Position numbers and translations under genes: made by a program. A stretch of 64,000 nt of DNA. It comes from Diphasiastrum complanatum. Taxonomy: Eukaryota > Streptophyta > Lycopodiopsida > Lycopodiales > Lycopodiaceae. This document shows, one piece after another, positions 11,831 through 22,900 of the stretch (positions are counted from its first letter, which is position 1; every line of letters begins with the position of its first letter). The DNA lies in the NCBI GenBank assembly GCA_029204225.1, contig CM055094.1, forward strand, positions 17,628,625-17,692,624, written 5' to 3'. A model generated the notes under the pieces. The model was not told where the DNA came from. It was given only the letters and a program-made list of their open reading frames with translations, and did not search any database.

Positions 11831-12390
11831 GTTTCTATTACCAAATCTTTGCTAGCTTTCAACTCTCAATCTGATGAAATGACACGAAACGAAAATGTTT
11901 ACGAATAGCACGACATGACACGAAACAAAAATGTTCGCGATGCAAAACACTTTGTGCTCTAAAGGACCAGGAAGAATAGATCATATTGTAGCTATTATGC
12001 ACATATTATTTTGAATTTTGTTTGATCTTGAATGAATTGTTGTCTGCCATCATTCATTTATTTGTTTTATCAATTTCGCACATTGGTTCAATCTTGTTGA
12101 ATGATGTATTAATTCATAACATAGATCAGCAGTGTCTGTCTACATTCTGGAGGATTGTAGGAATGATATAGCAGGCAGTGACCAGCAACCATATCTGAAC
12201 TCCATCGGAATTGACTTTGTTCACGACTGTTTTTGCTTCGCATTTCATTTCGCTTCGCAATTACTTTGCTTTAGAAAATATCAGAGCTCATTCAAGTTTC
12301 GCTTTGTTTCGTTTCGTGCGATATCATTTCGTTTCGTCACAAAGCCTGATAGATTTGCACAAGTATTTCCTAATTTTTCCATCAGAATCG
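11815..12390 (+). repeat. Possible copia 3' LTR
   Basis: This stretch follows the RNase H end and purine run directly. It has repeated GACACGAAACGAAAATGTT words (11881-11935) and several TTTCGTTTCG words (12290-12340). No second copy is in the window, so the limits are not proven. Confidence 0.35.
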
Positions 12391-12394
12391 CATT

Positions 12395-12863
12395 ATGGTG
12401 ATGTCATTTTCTTGTTCTTATGTGTTTGTAGCACCCACCCCTTGGTGGATAAAAGACGAGACTCCAATAATGACCAGGGCCCCCGACGCTGATGACATCC
12501 CAGCTAGGGCCGGTAGGTTGGTTGTCTTTGATCTGAATGGTAAACACTTACGAAATAGAATTGGATGGCCCTTTTGTAAGATCCTTCAAAAGAGACATAA
12601 ACTGAGTGCATGAAAACTACTATTGTTTTCTAAGGCCCAGGGCTAGAAAGTTTTTTAAGAAACTAGCCAAAGTGAGAGTGCACATCATTATATGGAACAA
12701 CATGAGATATACGAAGGTCATGAAATTACTACAGACTTGCTTCCATGAAGAAATGCAACAAAGATTTTTCAAAGGTAGCTCAAAATTTTACACATTAATA
12801 CTTGTTATCATGTTGTCAACAACAACGTCAGGATTGTTAAAGCATATGGGCTCAATTAACTAA
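12395..12863 (+). pseudogene. FCP1/NIF-like phosphatase domain relic
   Basis: Two consecutive frames resemble the FCP1/NIF (HAD-superfamily) phosphatase fold. The first (to 12613) has GRLVVFDLNGKHLRNR, like the catalytic LVLDLNG-x-L motif, with the second catalytic Asp position changed. The second (12606-12863) has FLRPRARKFFKKLAKVRVHI and IIWNNM, like the RPG.-.FL..-.-VWS motif II region. Later conserved parts are not clear. The domain normally removes phosphate from protein Ser/Thr. Loss of key residues and the frame break suggest a dead copy. It lies 300 bases ahead of a transposase-like gene on the same strand; whether they belonged together is unknown. Confidence 0.4.
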
Positions 12864-13147
12864 CAACAATGTTTTCAGCTATCCAGCTGACAAATCACTC
12901 TTCGCAAGGCAAAGAAAAGCAATTGGATTAAATATACAAAGTTGCAAAGTTCAAATAAAAAAAATAACAAAATTTTAAAACATCTTTCAAAATTTTTTGC
13001 AGTTAATATTTGAAAAACTTTTCCCTTGAAAACAAGGAAGATGGATGATCCATGCTCTAGCAAAGGGATCATGGTTGGATATTCAAGTTTAATTCCATAC
13101 CCTGGTTCATAATTCATATTTAACTAAATTGGTTTTATGCATTGGAC

Positions 13148-14438
13148 AGTGTGAAGGAGAATCACAATATATTATCATCTAGGATATCTTACCCTTGGAT
13201 TATCAAGGACCATATGGAAGGAGGATTTCTCAGAGTTTCAAGAGTTGGAGACTTCCAAGTTGAATGGCACTTAGCAGGTGATTTAAGAACACTGAAATGC
13301 ATGTATAATGTCTCTCACAATGCTACATCTAAACATCCTTGTTTATACGGATATCTTATCCTCGGATTATCAAGGACCATATGGAAGGAGGATTTCTTAG
13401 AGTTTCAAGAGTTGGAGACTTCCAAGTTGAATGGCACTTAGCAGGTGATTTAAAAACACTGAAATGCATGTATAATGTCTCTCACGGTGCTACATCCAAA
13501 TGTGCAAAAGATGTAACTGGAAGTACAGGAATTATAGAGAAAATGCAGATCCAAACTAGAAGCTAGTATTGCCTATTCCCTTGAAAAATGTGCATGTTTG
13601 CACTCTTCATGCAGAAATAAGGATAATAGAAAAGCTCATTTATCTTCATATAGTTTTTGCACGGAATAGTAAGCCAGCATCAGTTGCAAATGAAGCTATT
13701 TGTCGGTTAGAAGATGTTTTATCAAAAGCAGGACTACATAAGGGACATGTCAAAATACAAAAAGATGAAAAGCTTTTTGGAAAGTTAGGAAATATGCCAA
13801 CTAAGCCAAGCATCGAAGGAGCAAAAGCACGTTGATTCCTATCAAACCATACTGATAAGGATTCACAAATTCAACACTCAGTCTGGAAAGAAATTGTTGC
13901 TGCCACTGAAGACTTAGGAGTGATCGGCAAATCAAGATAATTGAAAGTTGATGTATGGAGAAAGCTTGATAGTATAAGATATTAAGAAAAGATAAATTTT
14001 CTGATACTGATAAGAGAGCTTTACAAAAGACTTGCGTCGATTTTGTTGATGTAGTATCAAAAGCATGGGGAGAAGATCACATCACTCATTACATGGTTAG
14101 TATGCATGCTCAGACCAGCTATCAATTATATTATATATTTTGATCCAAGCATAAGACTGACATTACGATTTTGACATGTGCAGCACATACTAAGAGATCA
14201 TACAACATTTTTTGCAAACTCATATGGAAGCCTAAGTGTTTGGTCATCACCAAGGATGGAGAAGTCAAATTGGCAAGCACAGACATCATTTCATCGAAAT
14301 ACACAGCATGGAGAAACCAATGAAAAACGAAACTATATTTGCCAATTATTTCAGTGTTTCTACCGTAGAGTTCAAATTCGACAAATCACAAAATCTTCAA
14401 ACTTGCAGCACCATAATGATAACTCTAGTAAGAGTTAA
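13148..14438 (+). pseudogene. Spliced transposase-like gene, decayed
   Basis: Frames on the plus strand fit one gene. A 13148-13540 part encodes EWHLAGDLRTLKCMYNVSH with a following Cys motif. 13580-13835 encodes CTLHAEIRIIEKLIYLHIVF and NMPTKPSIEGAKAR. 13995-14095 encodes SKAWGEDHITHYM. An intron at 14096-14183 (GT...CAG, phase 0) joins this to HILRDHTTFFANSYGSLSVW and RMEKSNWQAQTSFHRNTQHG. The blocks (a GDL...C..C motif, then HYMHIL and YGSLSVWSS.-MEK) resemble large transposase-like proteins of plants and animals, possibly of KDZ type. Internal stops near 13835, 13939 and 13984 and a duplicated exon show decay. The family assignment is inference. Confidence 0.45.
13183..13516 (+). repeat. 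Tandem duplication of 167 bases
   Basis: Bases 13183-13349 are repeated at 13350-13516 with a handful of differences. The unit covers the coding block for GGFLRVSRVGDFQVEWHLAG and the Cys-containing motif after it. Because 167 is not a multiple of three, the duplication breaks the frame of the host gene. Confidence 0.92.
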
Positions 14439-14574
14439 ATCCAAGTGTGCCAATATGATCATCACCCTTAGAAAAGCTTGCAAATTTATTGAGCAACATA
14501 GAAGCTAAAAATTCAGAGATATAAAGTTGCTACAAATGTAAATTGTATTCACAATTTTCAATATATACAAATCA

Positions 14575-16094
14575 TCATTCAGAGGTATCTGATTCATACT
14601 CTTGTCCAATTGTTGTACTATCATGCAATAATTCTCTACTTGCATATGCATTCAGAAGATGCGCATTGTCCTTGTTACCACTCAATTTTATATATGTTGC
14701 ATACAATGAATAATGGGAACTCCTTAATGGTACATTCCCATCTACAAATCCTAATATGTTTAAAACATAAGATCTCTTCACAAAAATTATTTTATTTGCT
14801 CTCGCAAATTTATGTCCACCTAAATAATAAGATAAGGCTTTCACAGCCATTATCATTGTCTCTCCAACTGGACTGAATTTGGAATGAGAAAAATGCCTCA
14901 AGTAGTGGCCGAGGCCACTATCCCTGTGGAAAGATGATGAATGTTGTCTGAAGCCCCCTTGACGAGTAGCAAAGTCATCGATAAAAAGTGTATTCTGCAA
15001 TTACAAGATTGGAGTTTTTAGCACAAATTGAATTCTGCAAAACACATACATCAGAAAAACAAACGTACAATAAAACTTTTAAGCTTACGCATTCATCATC
15101 ATCTGCTGCAACTAGATCGGGATGATCTATATTGTGACCATCAATTGAAGAAGAGTTATCAGCAAATTTCATAACTGATGGACGAGAGAATCTCAGCTGG
15201 GCTTGGAATGTAATAAATTCCTCATCAGAATGCAAACTTCGTCCATGAGCACTAACATTTGCCATAGCCCAGGACAAACATTCCTCACCAGTCAGAATTT
15301 CCTCCTCACCATCATAGTGAATGCCTGACACTAAGTCTTCGGTTTCAAAATCAACAATGTCAGAGAACTCAGTAATGGTGCTTGACAATAAACAAAGCAC
15401 TTCATCCTCACGATAATTTTAAAAAAACACGTAAATTTGCCGTTGTAATATAGACACCTTCATTTATATAATATTTTGGCAAATCAAAAAAGCATTTAGA
15501 ATGTACTCTAGCAATATCTTCCTCATTATTGGCATTAGAGCCAATGAAAGCATCCCTCAACATGTCAGTATCTGCATTCAAATATTCAGTATCTTTATTA
15601 GGAGTATCAATCAAGAAATGAATGATATCCTTTATGGAATGTTCAGTAGTGGAGGATGAAGGGATCTAAGTTTCAGGAATCAAAGTATCTGACGCTACTG
15701 GGATTCGTACCAAAAGGAAAAACACAAATCCGGTTTAATACTCTAGAAAACGACATTCTAGATTACAAACATTACATTCACTGGATTTCTTAAATTTATC
15801 AAAAAGTTTAGTGTACATCATGTCTAGCTGCTGCTTATAATGAGAAAAAGTATGTACAAGATTAGTGAAATGCATAAACGACAAATTAGACACAGAGATT
15901 GGAGGGATATTGACTATATCCCTGAATCTGATATATTGGTCATAAAAAACATCAGGACTTTGTTGTGCTGTACTGAACACATTTAGAAAAGGCCGGAAGA
16001 GGGACTTGAAGTACTCTATGCCCTCAGTCATACCAAACTCAGAGAAAAAACTAGACAACAAATGCTCACGACTAGGATCAGAGGAGGAAGCCAT
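14575..16094 (-). pseudogene. Multi-exon gene of unknown function, convergent
   Basis: Minus-strand coding blocks: 16094-15735 (ATG at 16094, MASSSDPSREHLLSSFF), about 15680-15408, 15400-15089 and 14994-14575. The last two are joined by a clean phase-0 intron (donor GTAAGC at 15088, acceptor TTGCAG ending 14995), linking AADDDEC to NTLFIDDF. The final block contains LRHFSHSKFSPVGETMIMAV and ALSYYLGGHKFARANKIIFV and ends in an acidic tail. The middle is rich in Asp, Glu and Ser. I know no family for it. A stop near 15660 and a frame break near 15405 suggest damage unless further introns exist. It ends about 65 bases from the end of the plus-strand transposase-like gene, so the two are tail to tail. 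Confidence 0.45.
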
Positions 16095-16251
16095 TGAATA
16101 GTATCGGATCTGTGCGAGAGGGGAGTAACCGAAGATGAAGGGAGAACACTACGCACGCACAGAAGCGATATGTATGAACGACGTATCGCTCTTGTGCGCA
16201 TAAAGAAATAGGATACAATAAGGTAACAAACAAGGCGCACATAGAAGCGAT

Positions 16252-16474
16252 TGTTGGGAGAGAAGGAGATAAGATGAGAGGAGAAAGGTGTCGCATGTAA
16301 GAAACGAAAAATTAGCTCAAAAAGAGGGTAAGATGAACACGAACGAGAAACGAAACTCGAACAGAAAGTGTTCGAGCGCAGCGGAATGAGCTATATGACT
16401 CTCTCCGTAAGCATGACTATGCCTATCAAAACGAGCATAATGCTAGTGATGGAAATTACGGTCATTTTTTATTA
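16252..16474 (-). repeat. 3' LTR of copy D, truncated
   Basis: It matches 18729-19050 of the 5' LTR except that the long GA tract is replaced by a short GAGAGAAGGAGATAAGATGA. Identity ends near 16474, where RT coding sequence starts, so the inner end is lost by the same deletion that removed RNase H. Confidence 0.8.
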
Positions 16475-16900
16475 TTCTTGTATAACTCCATTCAGATAGG
16501 CTGTTTGTACATCAAGTTGATGCACTTCAAGGTCTGCAGCTGCAGCATAAGACAAGAGCATTCGGATCGACGAATGTTTGATTACTGGACTGAAAGTCTC
16601 ACTGTAGTCGACATTGGGAATCTAGGTGAATCCTCGTGCTACTAGTCTTGCCTTCCTTTGATCAGTTGCTTCGTTGGCATTGTATTTGATCTTTAAAATC
16701 CATTTGAAATCAATAATATTGCAGCCAATAGAAGCTGACTAATGACCATGTCTGATTCTTGATCAGAGATGAATGCTCTCTGTCCATAGCTTCTCTCTAG
16801 AGATCAGAGTCTGGTTGGTTGAGTGCCTCTTCGACTGTCATCGATTCCTGTATCAAGAAACAGATAGACTCTAGAGTATACCTTGTGGGCTGTGTGCGCA
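16475..16900 (-). pseudogene. Copia RT N-terminal part (copy D)
   Basis: The minus-strand translation contains the conserved copia start of RT: a KW..KIK segment, KARLVARGF, then NVDYSETFSPVIK and EVHQLDVQTAYLNG, with two in-frame stops. It stops right at the LTR. The fingers and motif A are present, but the YVDD box and thumb are gone, so no polymerase can be made. Confidence 0.75.
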
Positions 16901-16952
16901 CTCGGCTTGATCTTCTGGGAGGATTTGACTGATGAACCACTCTTGGGACTTG

Positions 16953-17762
16953 TTACGAGGTAGCAATAACATCTTCATCTGATTCATTGTCTCGAAGTGG
17001 GTCGACAATAGACACGCCTGAGCCAGAAGCTGGGACTGTTGTGTCAACGGTAGGTGATGAGAGTTCTTCTTGAGCAACATCCTTGCCTTTGAGGTCGATG
17101 AACTGATCCTCGATGAAGACTGTATCCCGGCTATACAAGATTTGTTGGATATCAGGATCATACAGCTTATAAGTATTATCAGATGAAGTATATCCAATCA
17201 GGATGGTCTTGAGACCTTGGAAGTCCAATTTCTTTCTCGTGTCTTTTGGGATCTGCGCGTAGGCAATGCACCCAAACACTCTTAGGTTCTTCAAAGAAGG
17301 CTTAGAGCCTGTCCACACCTCGTGGGGTGTCTTGCCTGAGAGGGCCTTGATCGAACATCTAATCTGGATGTAAGCTACAGTGGAGACAGCTTCAGCCCAG
17401 AATCTCTTGGGCAACGATGCATGCGATAGCATACATTTGGCATATTCAACCAAGGTACGGTTCTTCCTCTCGGCTAAGCCATTAGATTGAGGACTGTAAG
17501 GAGTGATGAATTGCTGCTCAATGTCTTGGCTTTGGCAATACTCCTTAAACTCGATAGAGATATATTCTCCACCATTATCTGACCTGAGAGCCTTGATCAT
17601 CCTTCCAGTCTCCTTCTCTGCATGCTCCTTGAAGATTCTGAAGCAGTTGAAGGCTTCTAATTTCTTTTTCATAAAATACACCATGGTCCTTCTGAAAAAT
17701 TCATCAATAAAGTTATAAAATACTTGGCATCCTTTAGTGAAGGATTTTTCATCGGGCCACAA
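16953..17762 (-). pseudogene. Copia integrase (copy D)
   Basis: A 269-residue open frame covers most of integrase: KALRSDNGGEYISIEF holds the second catalytic Asp, and SPQSNGLAERKNRTL the catalytic Glu. FWAEAVSTVAYI, KTPHEVWTGSKPSLKNLRVF and the C-terminal LIGYTSSDNTYKLYDP module follow. The first catalytic Asp lies across a frame break near 17700, in SDICGPM of the frame 17669-18046. This is the best preserved domain of the element. It would catalyse cDNA insertion. Confidence 0.88.
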
Positions 17763-18046
17763 ATATCTGAATGTACAACATCTAGCAATCCTCTAGCAAT
17801 ATGTTGATGGCTTGATTTAAATGGTTTCCTAGTCTGTTTACCAACTAGACAGTCTTGACAAACATATAACTCGACTTTTTCGCGAGGATAGTCGAGATCA
17901 AGAACAATAGATTGTCTAGACATTCGTTGTACAACAGCATGATTTAAATGACCAAGTTTATAATGCCAAAGTAAACCTTTATTTGAATGAATAGAAGTAC
18001 TAAGAGCCTGACTAGAGGCAGAAAAGCAATGACTTAATTTGTACAA
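17669..18046 (-). pseudogene. Copia GAG-pre-integrase domain (copy D)
   Basis: The frame contains LLWHYKLGHLNHAVVQRM and CQDCLVGKQTRKPF, the HHCC zinc-binding module in front of integrase, followed by DVVHSDICGPM with the first catalytic Asp. The frame then leaves the integrase frame near 17700 through a small deletion. Confidence 0.87.
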
Positions 18047-18099
18047 GTATCCATGCCTCTTTCCGAGTGCTAGGATCTTGCCTGTCCTATCAACTACTT

Positions 18100-18560
18100 T
18101 ACACTAATCACATTCAAATTCTATTATGTGTTCTAGATCTGTGATTCTGCTTATAGAGAGCAGATTCGTAGATAAATTTGGTACATAAAGGACTCTAGAG
18201 AGTAGCTTAGACTGATCATTAGCAAAGCTTAATCTTACAATGCCTTCACCTTTAATAGCTTGTGTGCTATTGTCACCAAGGTAAACATATTTTTAGGTAT
18301 TGTAAGGTATATAGGACTCAAAACAACCAATAAAGCTAGTCATATGATGAGTGGCTCCGGAATCCAGGAACCAAGAATTGTTGTCAGGTGCTTCTTGATG
18401 GTTGGTCATGAAGGCATCATGATCCGCTTTTTGAATAGGTTGTGGAGCTTCTGCAGGTGCATTTGCCACTTGATTTGACTGTCCCTTGTTGTTGTTCTTC
18501 GCTTGAAGTATCCGACAGTCTTGTATTTCGTGGTTGTTTCGCTTGTAGTATCTGCAGACC
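18100..18560 (-). pseudogene. Copia protease and zinc knuckle (copy D)
   Basis: The minus strand encodes a CCHC-like knuckle ending NHEIQDCRI (near 18510-18550) and, about 50 residues later, WFLDSGATHHMTSF (near 18340-18380), the aspartic protease active site. A stop (TAA near 18296) interrupts the protease. Upstream of the knuckle there is no capsid region, and the leader starts within about 100 bases. Confidence 0.78.
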
Positions 18561-18716
18561 TTGGGAATCCATGTGAAAGAATTAGTGTAAGTGATAGGAG
18601 AAACTATCAGTGACTTAAGTATGAAAATCTGATACTGAAAATACAGAACAAGAAAACAATTACTCTATCGGCTAGTAGAGTCTTGTCCTGTGGAGGCTTA
18701 TCAAGCTATGAAAATT

Positions 18717-18728
18717 GCTCTGATACCA
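18717..18728 (-). other. Copia primer-binding site (copy D)
   Basis: The minus strand reads TGGTATCAGAGC directly next to the LTR end at 18729. It is the initiator-Met tRNA complement and fixes the LTR boundary. Confidence 0.92.
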
Positions 18729-19560
<832 letters not shown>

Positions 19561-19610
19561 CCTTGCAGGACGTTGTGTTTTCTTGTCTTTTTCGTATCTG
19601 CATGAGCATT

Positions 19611-20140
19611 CAATCTACTTGAATGCTCTTTGGTTAGAAAGAGAAATACACCACCAATTTCACCAATGTAGAAAAATCAGCATCTACACACAATTTGAAA
19701 TGCAAACACCAATAGAACTTGATCAAACTTGAATAAAATGATTATGTACTGTTGTTGTCCGTACAAAACTAGCAAGCTACTGTATTTCACACGTGTGGAT
19801 CCAAAAATAACAAATATAGATCATTCTACACATAGAATTGCAAGCAATCACCAAGATAGTGCACCAATGGATAGTAAAACCCAAGAGAACCATGTATAAG
19901 CATGAAATGAGATAGAGAAGAGAGAAGATTACTCTCTCCATGAGTTATTTTATAGCAGGTCCAAACCCTATTTGGCCACTTGGCTTTCCCACCAAAATAC
20001 TAAACCTACTAATTTTGGGTCTAGATTCAGTGTACCCAACTATTCAAATCGAATCTACTCAAACTCGCATTCTAACTTTCCCACACTTTCAAAAAGTGTT
20101 TATTCAAATGAAATTTAGACTAATGAACTTTGAAAAGTCA
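19611..20140 (-). repeat. 3' LTR of copy B
   Basis: 530 bases colinear with 24268-24797. The first 27 bases of the LTR as seen on the plus strand (TGTAAAAGATTTCAG onward) are missing. The inner end is set by the purine tract next to it (minus strand AAAGGAGGAGAGG). Confidence 0.92.
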
Positions 20141-21194
20141 ACCTCTCCTCCTTTGCAATGACTCGCTCCCTCACAAAATGATATTGTATCTCAATATGCT
20201 TGCTCCTAACATAGTTTTTGACAATAGAACTTTGATCCATCATAAAAATGATCTTCTTCCTAAGAATAGACCTCCTTTCAATGATCATGTTCAGCTCAAA
20301 ATAGAAACAACCTTGATTGATATAGAGAATAGTGTCCACTTGGGATACTTCACTATTTCTTACATCAATTTTACATGTCAAAATGTGACTAGTACATGAA
20401 GAATCAAATAGAATGTAAATGAAATGATTCCACCATGCTTCCAACTCTGAACTCTCTGGAAAAATACAACAAACAAACAATAAATGTGAGTGATCAACTT
20501 TTGCTTGCATGTCTGCTCCTCCTTTGTCCTTTGTTGCCATGTATCTACCATGATACTCCATGAATGAGCTTCCATCTCCATCTTGCCATAAGATGCCATC
20601 AAGCCTTGATGACTTGACCATGAATGAGTGACATAATGAACCTCCAATAGCTTCATTTTCATCAACAAAATCAGCCAAAAATGCTAGTACAAATCCAACA
20701 TCAAAACAATGTTCACCAATGTAGCTAGTTTTACCATATCTTGACAATTTGCACACATCCACATGAAATTGCTCAAACATGAGATAGAACAAGTAAAGTA
20801 AACTTGAACAACACTTCATTGCTGCTCCTTTGACCTTACTTGAGTCTTCAATATTCTGTAAAAACAGATCCATAATACCTTTGCCAATTACCTCTCCTTT
20901 GATGCTCTTGACTAGCTCCAAATTGCCAACTTCTCTTTTGACTGGTTGAAGCGCTTTGAGATCAACCTTTTGATATTCAACTTGATCATCAAAGTCATTG
21001 AACAAACTTTGTTTTCCAGATCCATTACTTGATTTTACAGCAAAATAACATTCATCCACTTGCATAGCTCCATGTACACAAGAAGATCCTCCAAAAGATG
21101 TTCCACTCTTCACAAGAGATTGATACTCAAGATCCATTGCTTGGATCCACTCCTCTTCTTTCCTTGCTTGATCTACACTTGTAGGCTCATCCAA
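20115..21194 (-). CDS. Chimeric ORF: RT start, foreign segment, RNase H tail
   Basis: This 359-codon frame is open from 21194 into the 3' LTR. Residues 1-32 are copia RT start (EEEWIQAMDLEYQSLVKSGT). The last ~50 residues before the LTR are a copia RNase H tail (DQSSIVKNYVRSKHIEIQYH, then FVRERV). The roughly 250 residues between (for example VKREVGNLELVKSIKGEVIG and CFDVGFVLAFLADFVDENEA) match no part of RT or RNase H that I know. The segment has several Cys and hydrophobic stretches (LLYLFYLMFEQF). It replaces the YVDD box and RNase H catalytic residues. It may be captured host sequence. An uninterrupted frame over 1 kb in a damaged element is notable. Whether a protein is made is unknown. 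Confidence 0.6.
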   Translation of the reverse strand: MDEPTSVDQARKEEEWIQAMDLEYQSLVKSGTSFGGSSCVHGAMQVDECYFAVKSSNGSGKQSLFNDFDDQVEYQKVDLKALQPVKREVGNLELVKSIKGEVIGKGIMDLFLQNIEDSSKVKGAAMKCCSSLLYLFYLMFEQFHVDVCKLSRYGKTSYIGEHCFDVGFVLAFLADFVDENEAIGGSLCHSFMVKSSRLDGILWQDGDGSSFMEYHGRYMATKDKGGADMQAKVDHSHLLFVCCIFPESSELEAWWNHFIYILFDSSCTSHILTCKIDVRNSEVSQVDTILYINQGCFYFELNMIIERRSILRKKIIFMMDQSSIVKNYVRSKHIEIQYHFVRERVIAKEERLTFQSSLV

Positions 21195-21199
21195 AGAGG

Positions 21200-22033
21200 T
21201 TAGGAAAGATAACTTTCAAAAACTACTTGCTTACTCTTTTGATCATATGTGAGCCTTGAAGGTACTTGTCTTTCTCTTGATGTTCTCCTCAGCTTTTGAC
21301 TTGATGAAGGTCCATCATCACCACCATCCAAAGTAGGATCCTTCTCATCAACATCAAGAATGTTAGATCCATCCACTCTACCATCAATCATGTTTGAAGA
21401 CACCTTTGGAATGTTCCTCTCATCAAAAATGACATCTCTACCAACAATCACTTTGTTAGTAGAAGGAATGTAAACCTTATAGGCTTTACTCACCTCACTA
21501 TATCCAACAAAAATACCTCTTCTTGAAGATGGATCCTCCTTGGTCCTATCATCAAGAGTAATATTGACATAGCATGTGCATCCAAAAGTTCTTAGAAAGT
21601 TGACACTTGGCCTCCTCTTGAATAGCATCTCAAAAGGTGTCCTTCCATCCAAAATAGCACTCGGCCACCTATTGCACAAGAAATTGGCACACAACAAAGC
21701 TTGATCCCAAAATGGTTTGTCAAAATTAGCACTTAACCTCATAGCTTTAGCACTGTCACATAAAGTCCTATTCTTCCTTTCAGCCACTCCAATTTGTTGT
21801 GCGGTCCTTGATGTTGTACACTCCCTCTTGATCCCATGCTCATCACAAAAGGCCCTGAACTTATTAGATATGTACTCACCACCATTGTCACCTCTCAAGC
21901 ACTTGATCTTTGTGGAAAATTGGTTCTCCCTTGCATTCTTGAACTTGACAAAGACATCATACACTTCATCCTTGCTCTTTAGTAGATAGATCCAACAAAA
22001 TCTACTAAAATCATCAATGAATGTTACATACAT
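21200..22033 (-). CDS. Copia integrase (copy B)
   Basis: A 277-residue frame starts MYVTFIDDFSRFCWIYLLKS, with the first catalytic Asp in FIDDFSR. RGDNGGEYIS carries the second and QQIGVAERKNR the Glu. PFWDQALLCANFL, RTPFEMLFKRRPSVNFLRTF and GYSEVSKAYKVYIP follow, and the frame ends in an acidic linker (DEKDPTLDGGDDG) towards RT. NG has become IG in the NGVAERKNR motif. It is nearly complete, except that the HHCC module lies in another frame (22175-22570). Confidence 0.9.
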   Translation of the reverse strand: MYVTFIDDFSRFCWIYLLKSKDEVYDVFVKFKNARENQFSTKIKCLRGDNGGEYISNKFRAFCDEHGIKRECTTSRTAQQIGVAERKNRTLCDSAKAMRLSANFDKPFWDQALLCANFLCNRWPSAILDGRTPFEMLFKRRPSVNFLRTFGCTCYVNITLDDRTKEDPSSRRGIFVGYSEVSKAYKVYIPSTNKVIVGRDVIFDERNIPKVSSNMIDGRVDGSNILDVDEKDPTLDGGDDGPSSSQKLRRTSRERQVPSRLTYDQKSKQVVFESYLS

Positions 22034-22174
22034 CTTAGCTCCACTATTGCTAATTGTAGTAAATCCATGAATATCCGAATGTACAAGTTGAACAGGCTTT
22101 GTAGATCTAGAAAACTAGTATAAGGTAGTCTATGTGACTTAGACAAAGCACAAGACTCACAAACATGCTTGGCA

Positions 22175-22570
22175 TTACTTAAAGAACTTGGAAGACCAAT
22201 CACCCTTCTTCCTTGCCATCACCTCCAATGACTTGAAGTTGAGGTGTCTCATCCTTTTGTGCCAAACCTCTTGAATAAAAATTTGCTCTCTTGCAACACA
22301 TCCAACTTGGTTAGCAATAACACAAGCATCAAGTTTGAACAACTTCTCTTGTCTTTTACCTTTTCCAATCAACACATCCTTCATTTTAATCAAACAAACA
22401 TCTTCAACAAACTCCACCTTGAGGCCTTTACTTAGCATTTGACTCACACTAAGTAAATTCTTGGTAATAGATGGAATAAACAAGACATCCTTCAAATGAA
22501 CATTCCTATTTGTAGAGAGAGAGAGAGACAGGAATTTTGCCAATCCCTTTGATTGCACACTCACCATCAT
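22175..22570 (-). pseudogene. Copia protease end and GAG-pre-integrase (copy B)
   Basis: The frame has LKDVLFIPSITKNLLSVSQM, typical of the late protease region, and VWHKRMRHLNFKSLEVMARK, the first half of the HHCC zinc module. The Cys pair lies after a frame break near 22175. Both parts belong to the polyprotein that ends in integrase. Confidence 0.85.
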
Positions 22571-22900
22571 TGGCCGTGTAGATCACCCTCTTGTCATCTC
22601 CATATGCCAACAAAGAAGTGAAGTACTCTTTGTGAAAGTTCATGTACGAACTTGCTCCACTATTAATCCACCAAGGATCTAGATCTCCATCATTAGCAAG
22701 CATACATGAAGACATCACAAAAGCATCATCATTTGCATCTTGAATATCCAAACCATTCTCATCAACAATAAGATTACCTTGTTTGTCTTCTTGATTTCTT
22801 TTCTTCTTGTAGCACTCACTTGCAAAGTGTCCTTTGATGCCACAATAGAATCACTTGAGCTTTGATCTATCTTTTTTATTGCCACTTGAAGAAGCATCCA
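22506..22900 (-). pseudogene. Copia zinc knuckle and protease active site (copy B)
   Basis: WWINSGASSYMNFHKEYF replaces the usual D-SGAS-H: the catalytic Asp is Asn here, so the protease should be dead. A knuckle with the GHFASECYKKR-type spacing lies around 22800-22860, broken by frame changes; its first Cys codons are intact in copy A but altered here. Confidence 0.75.
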
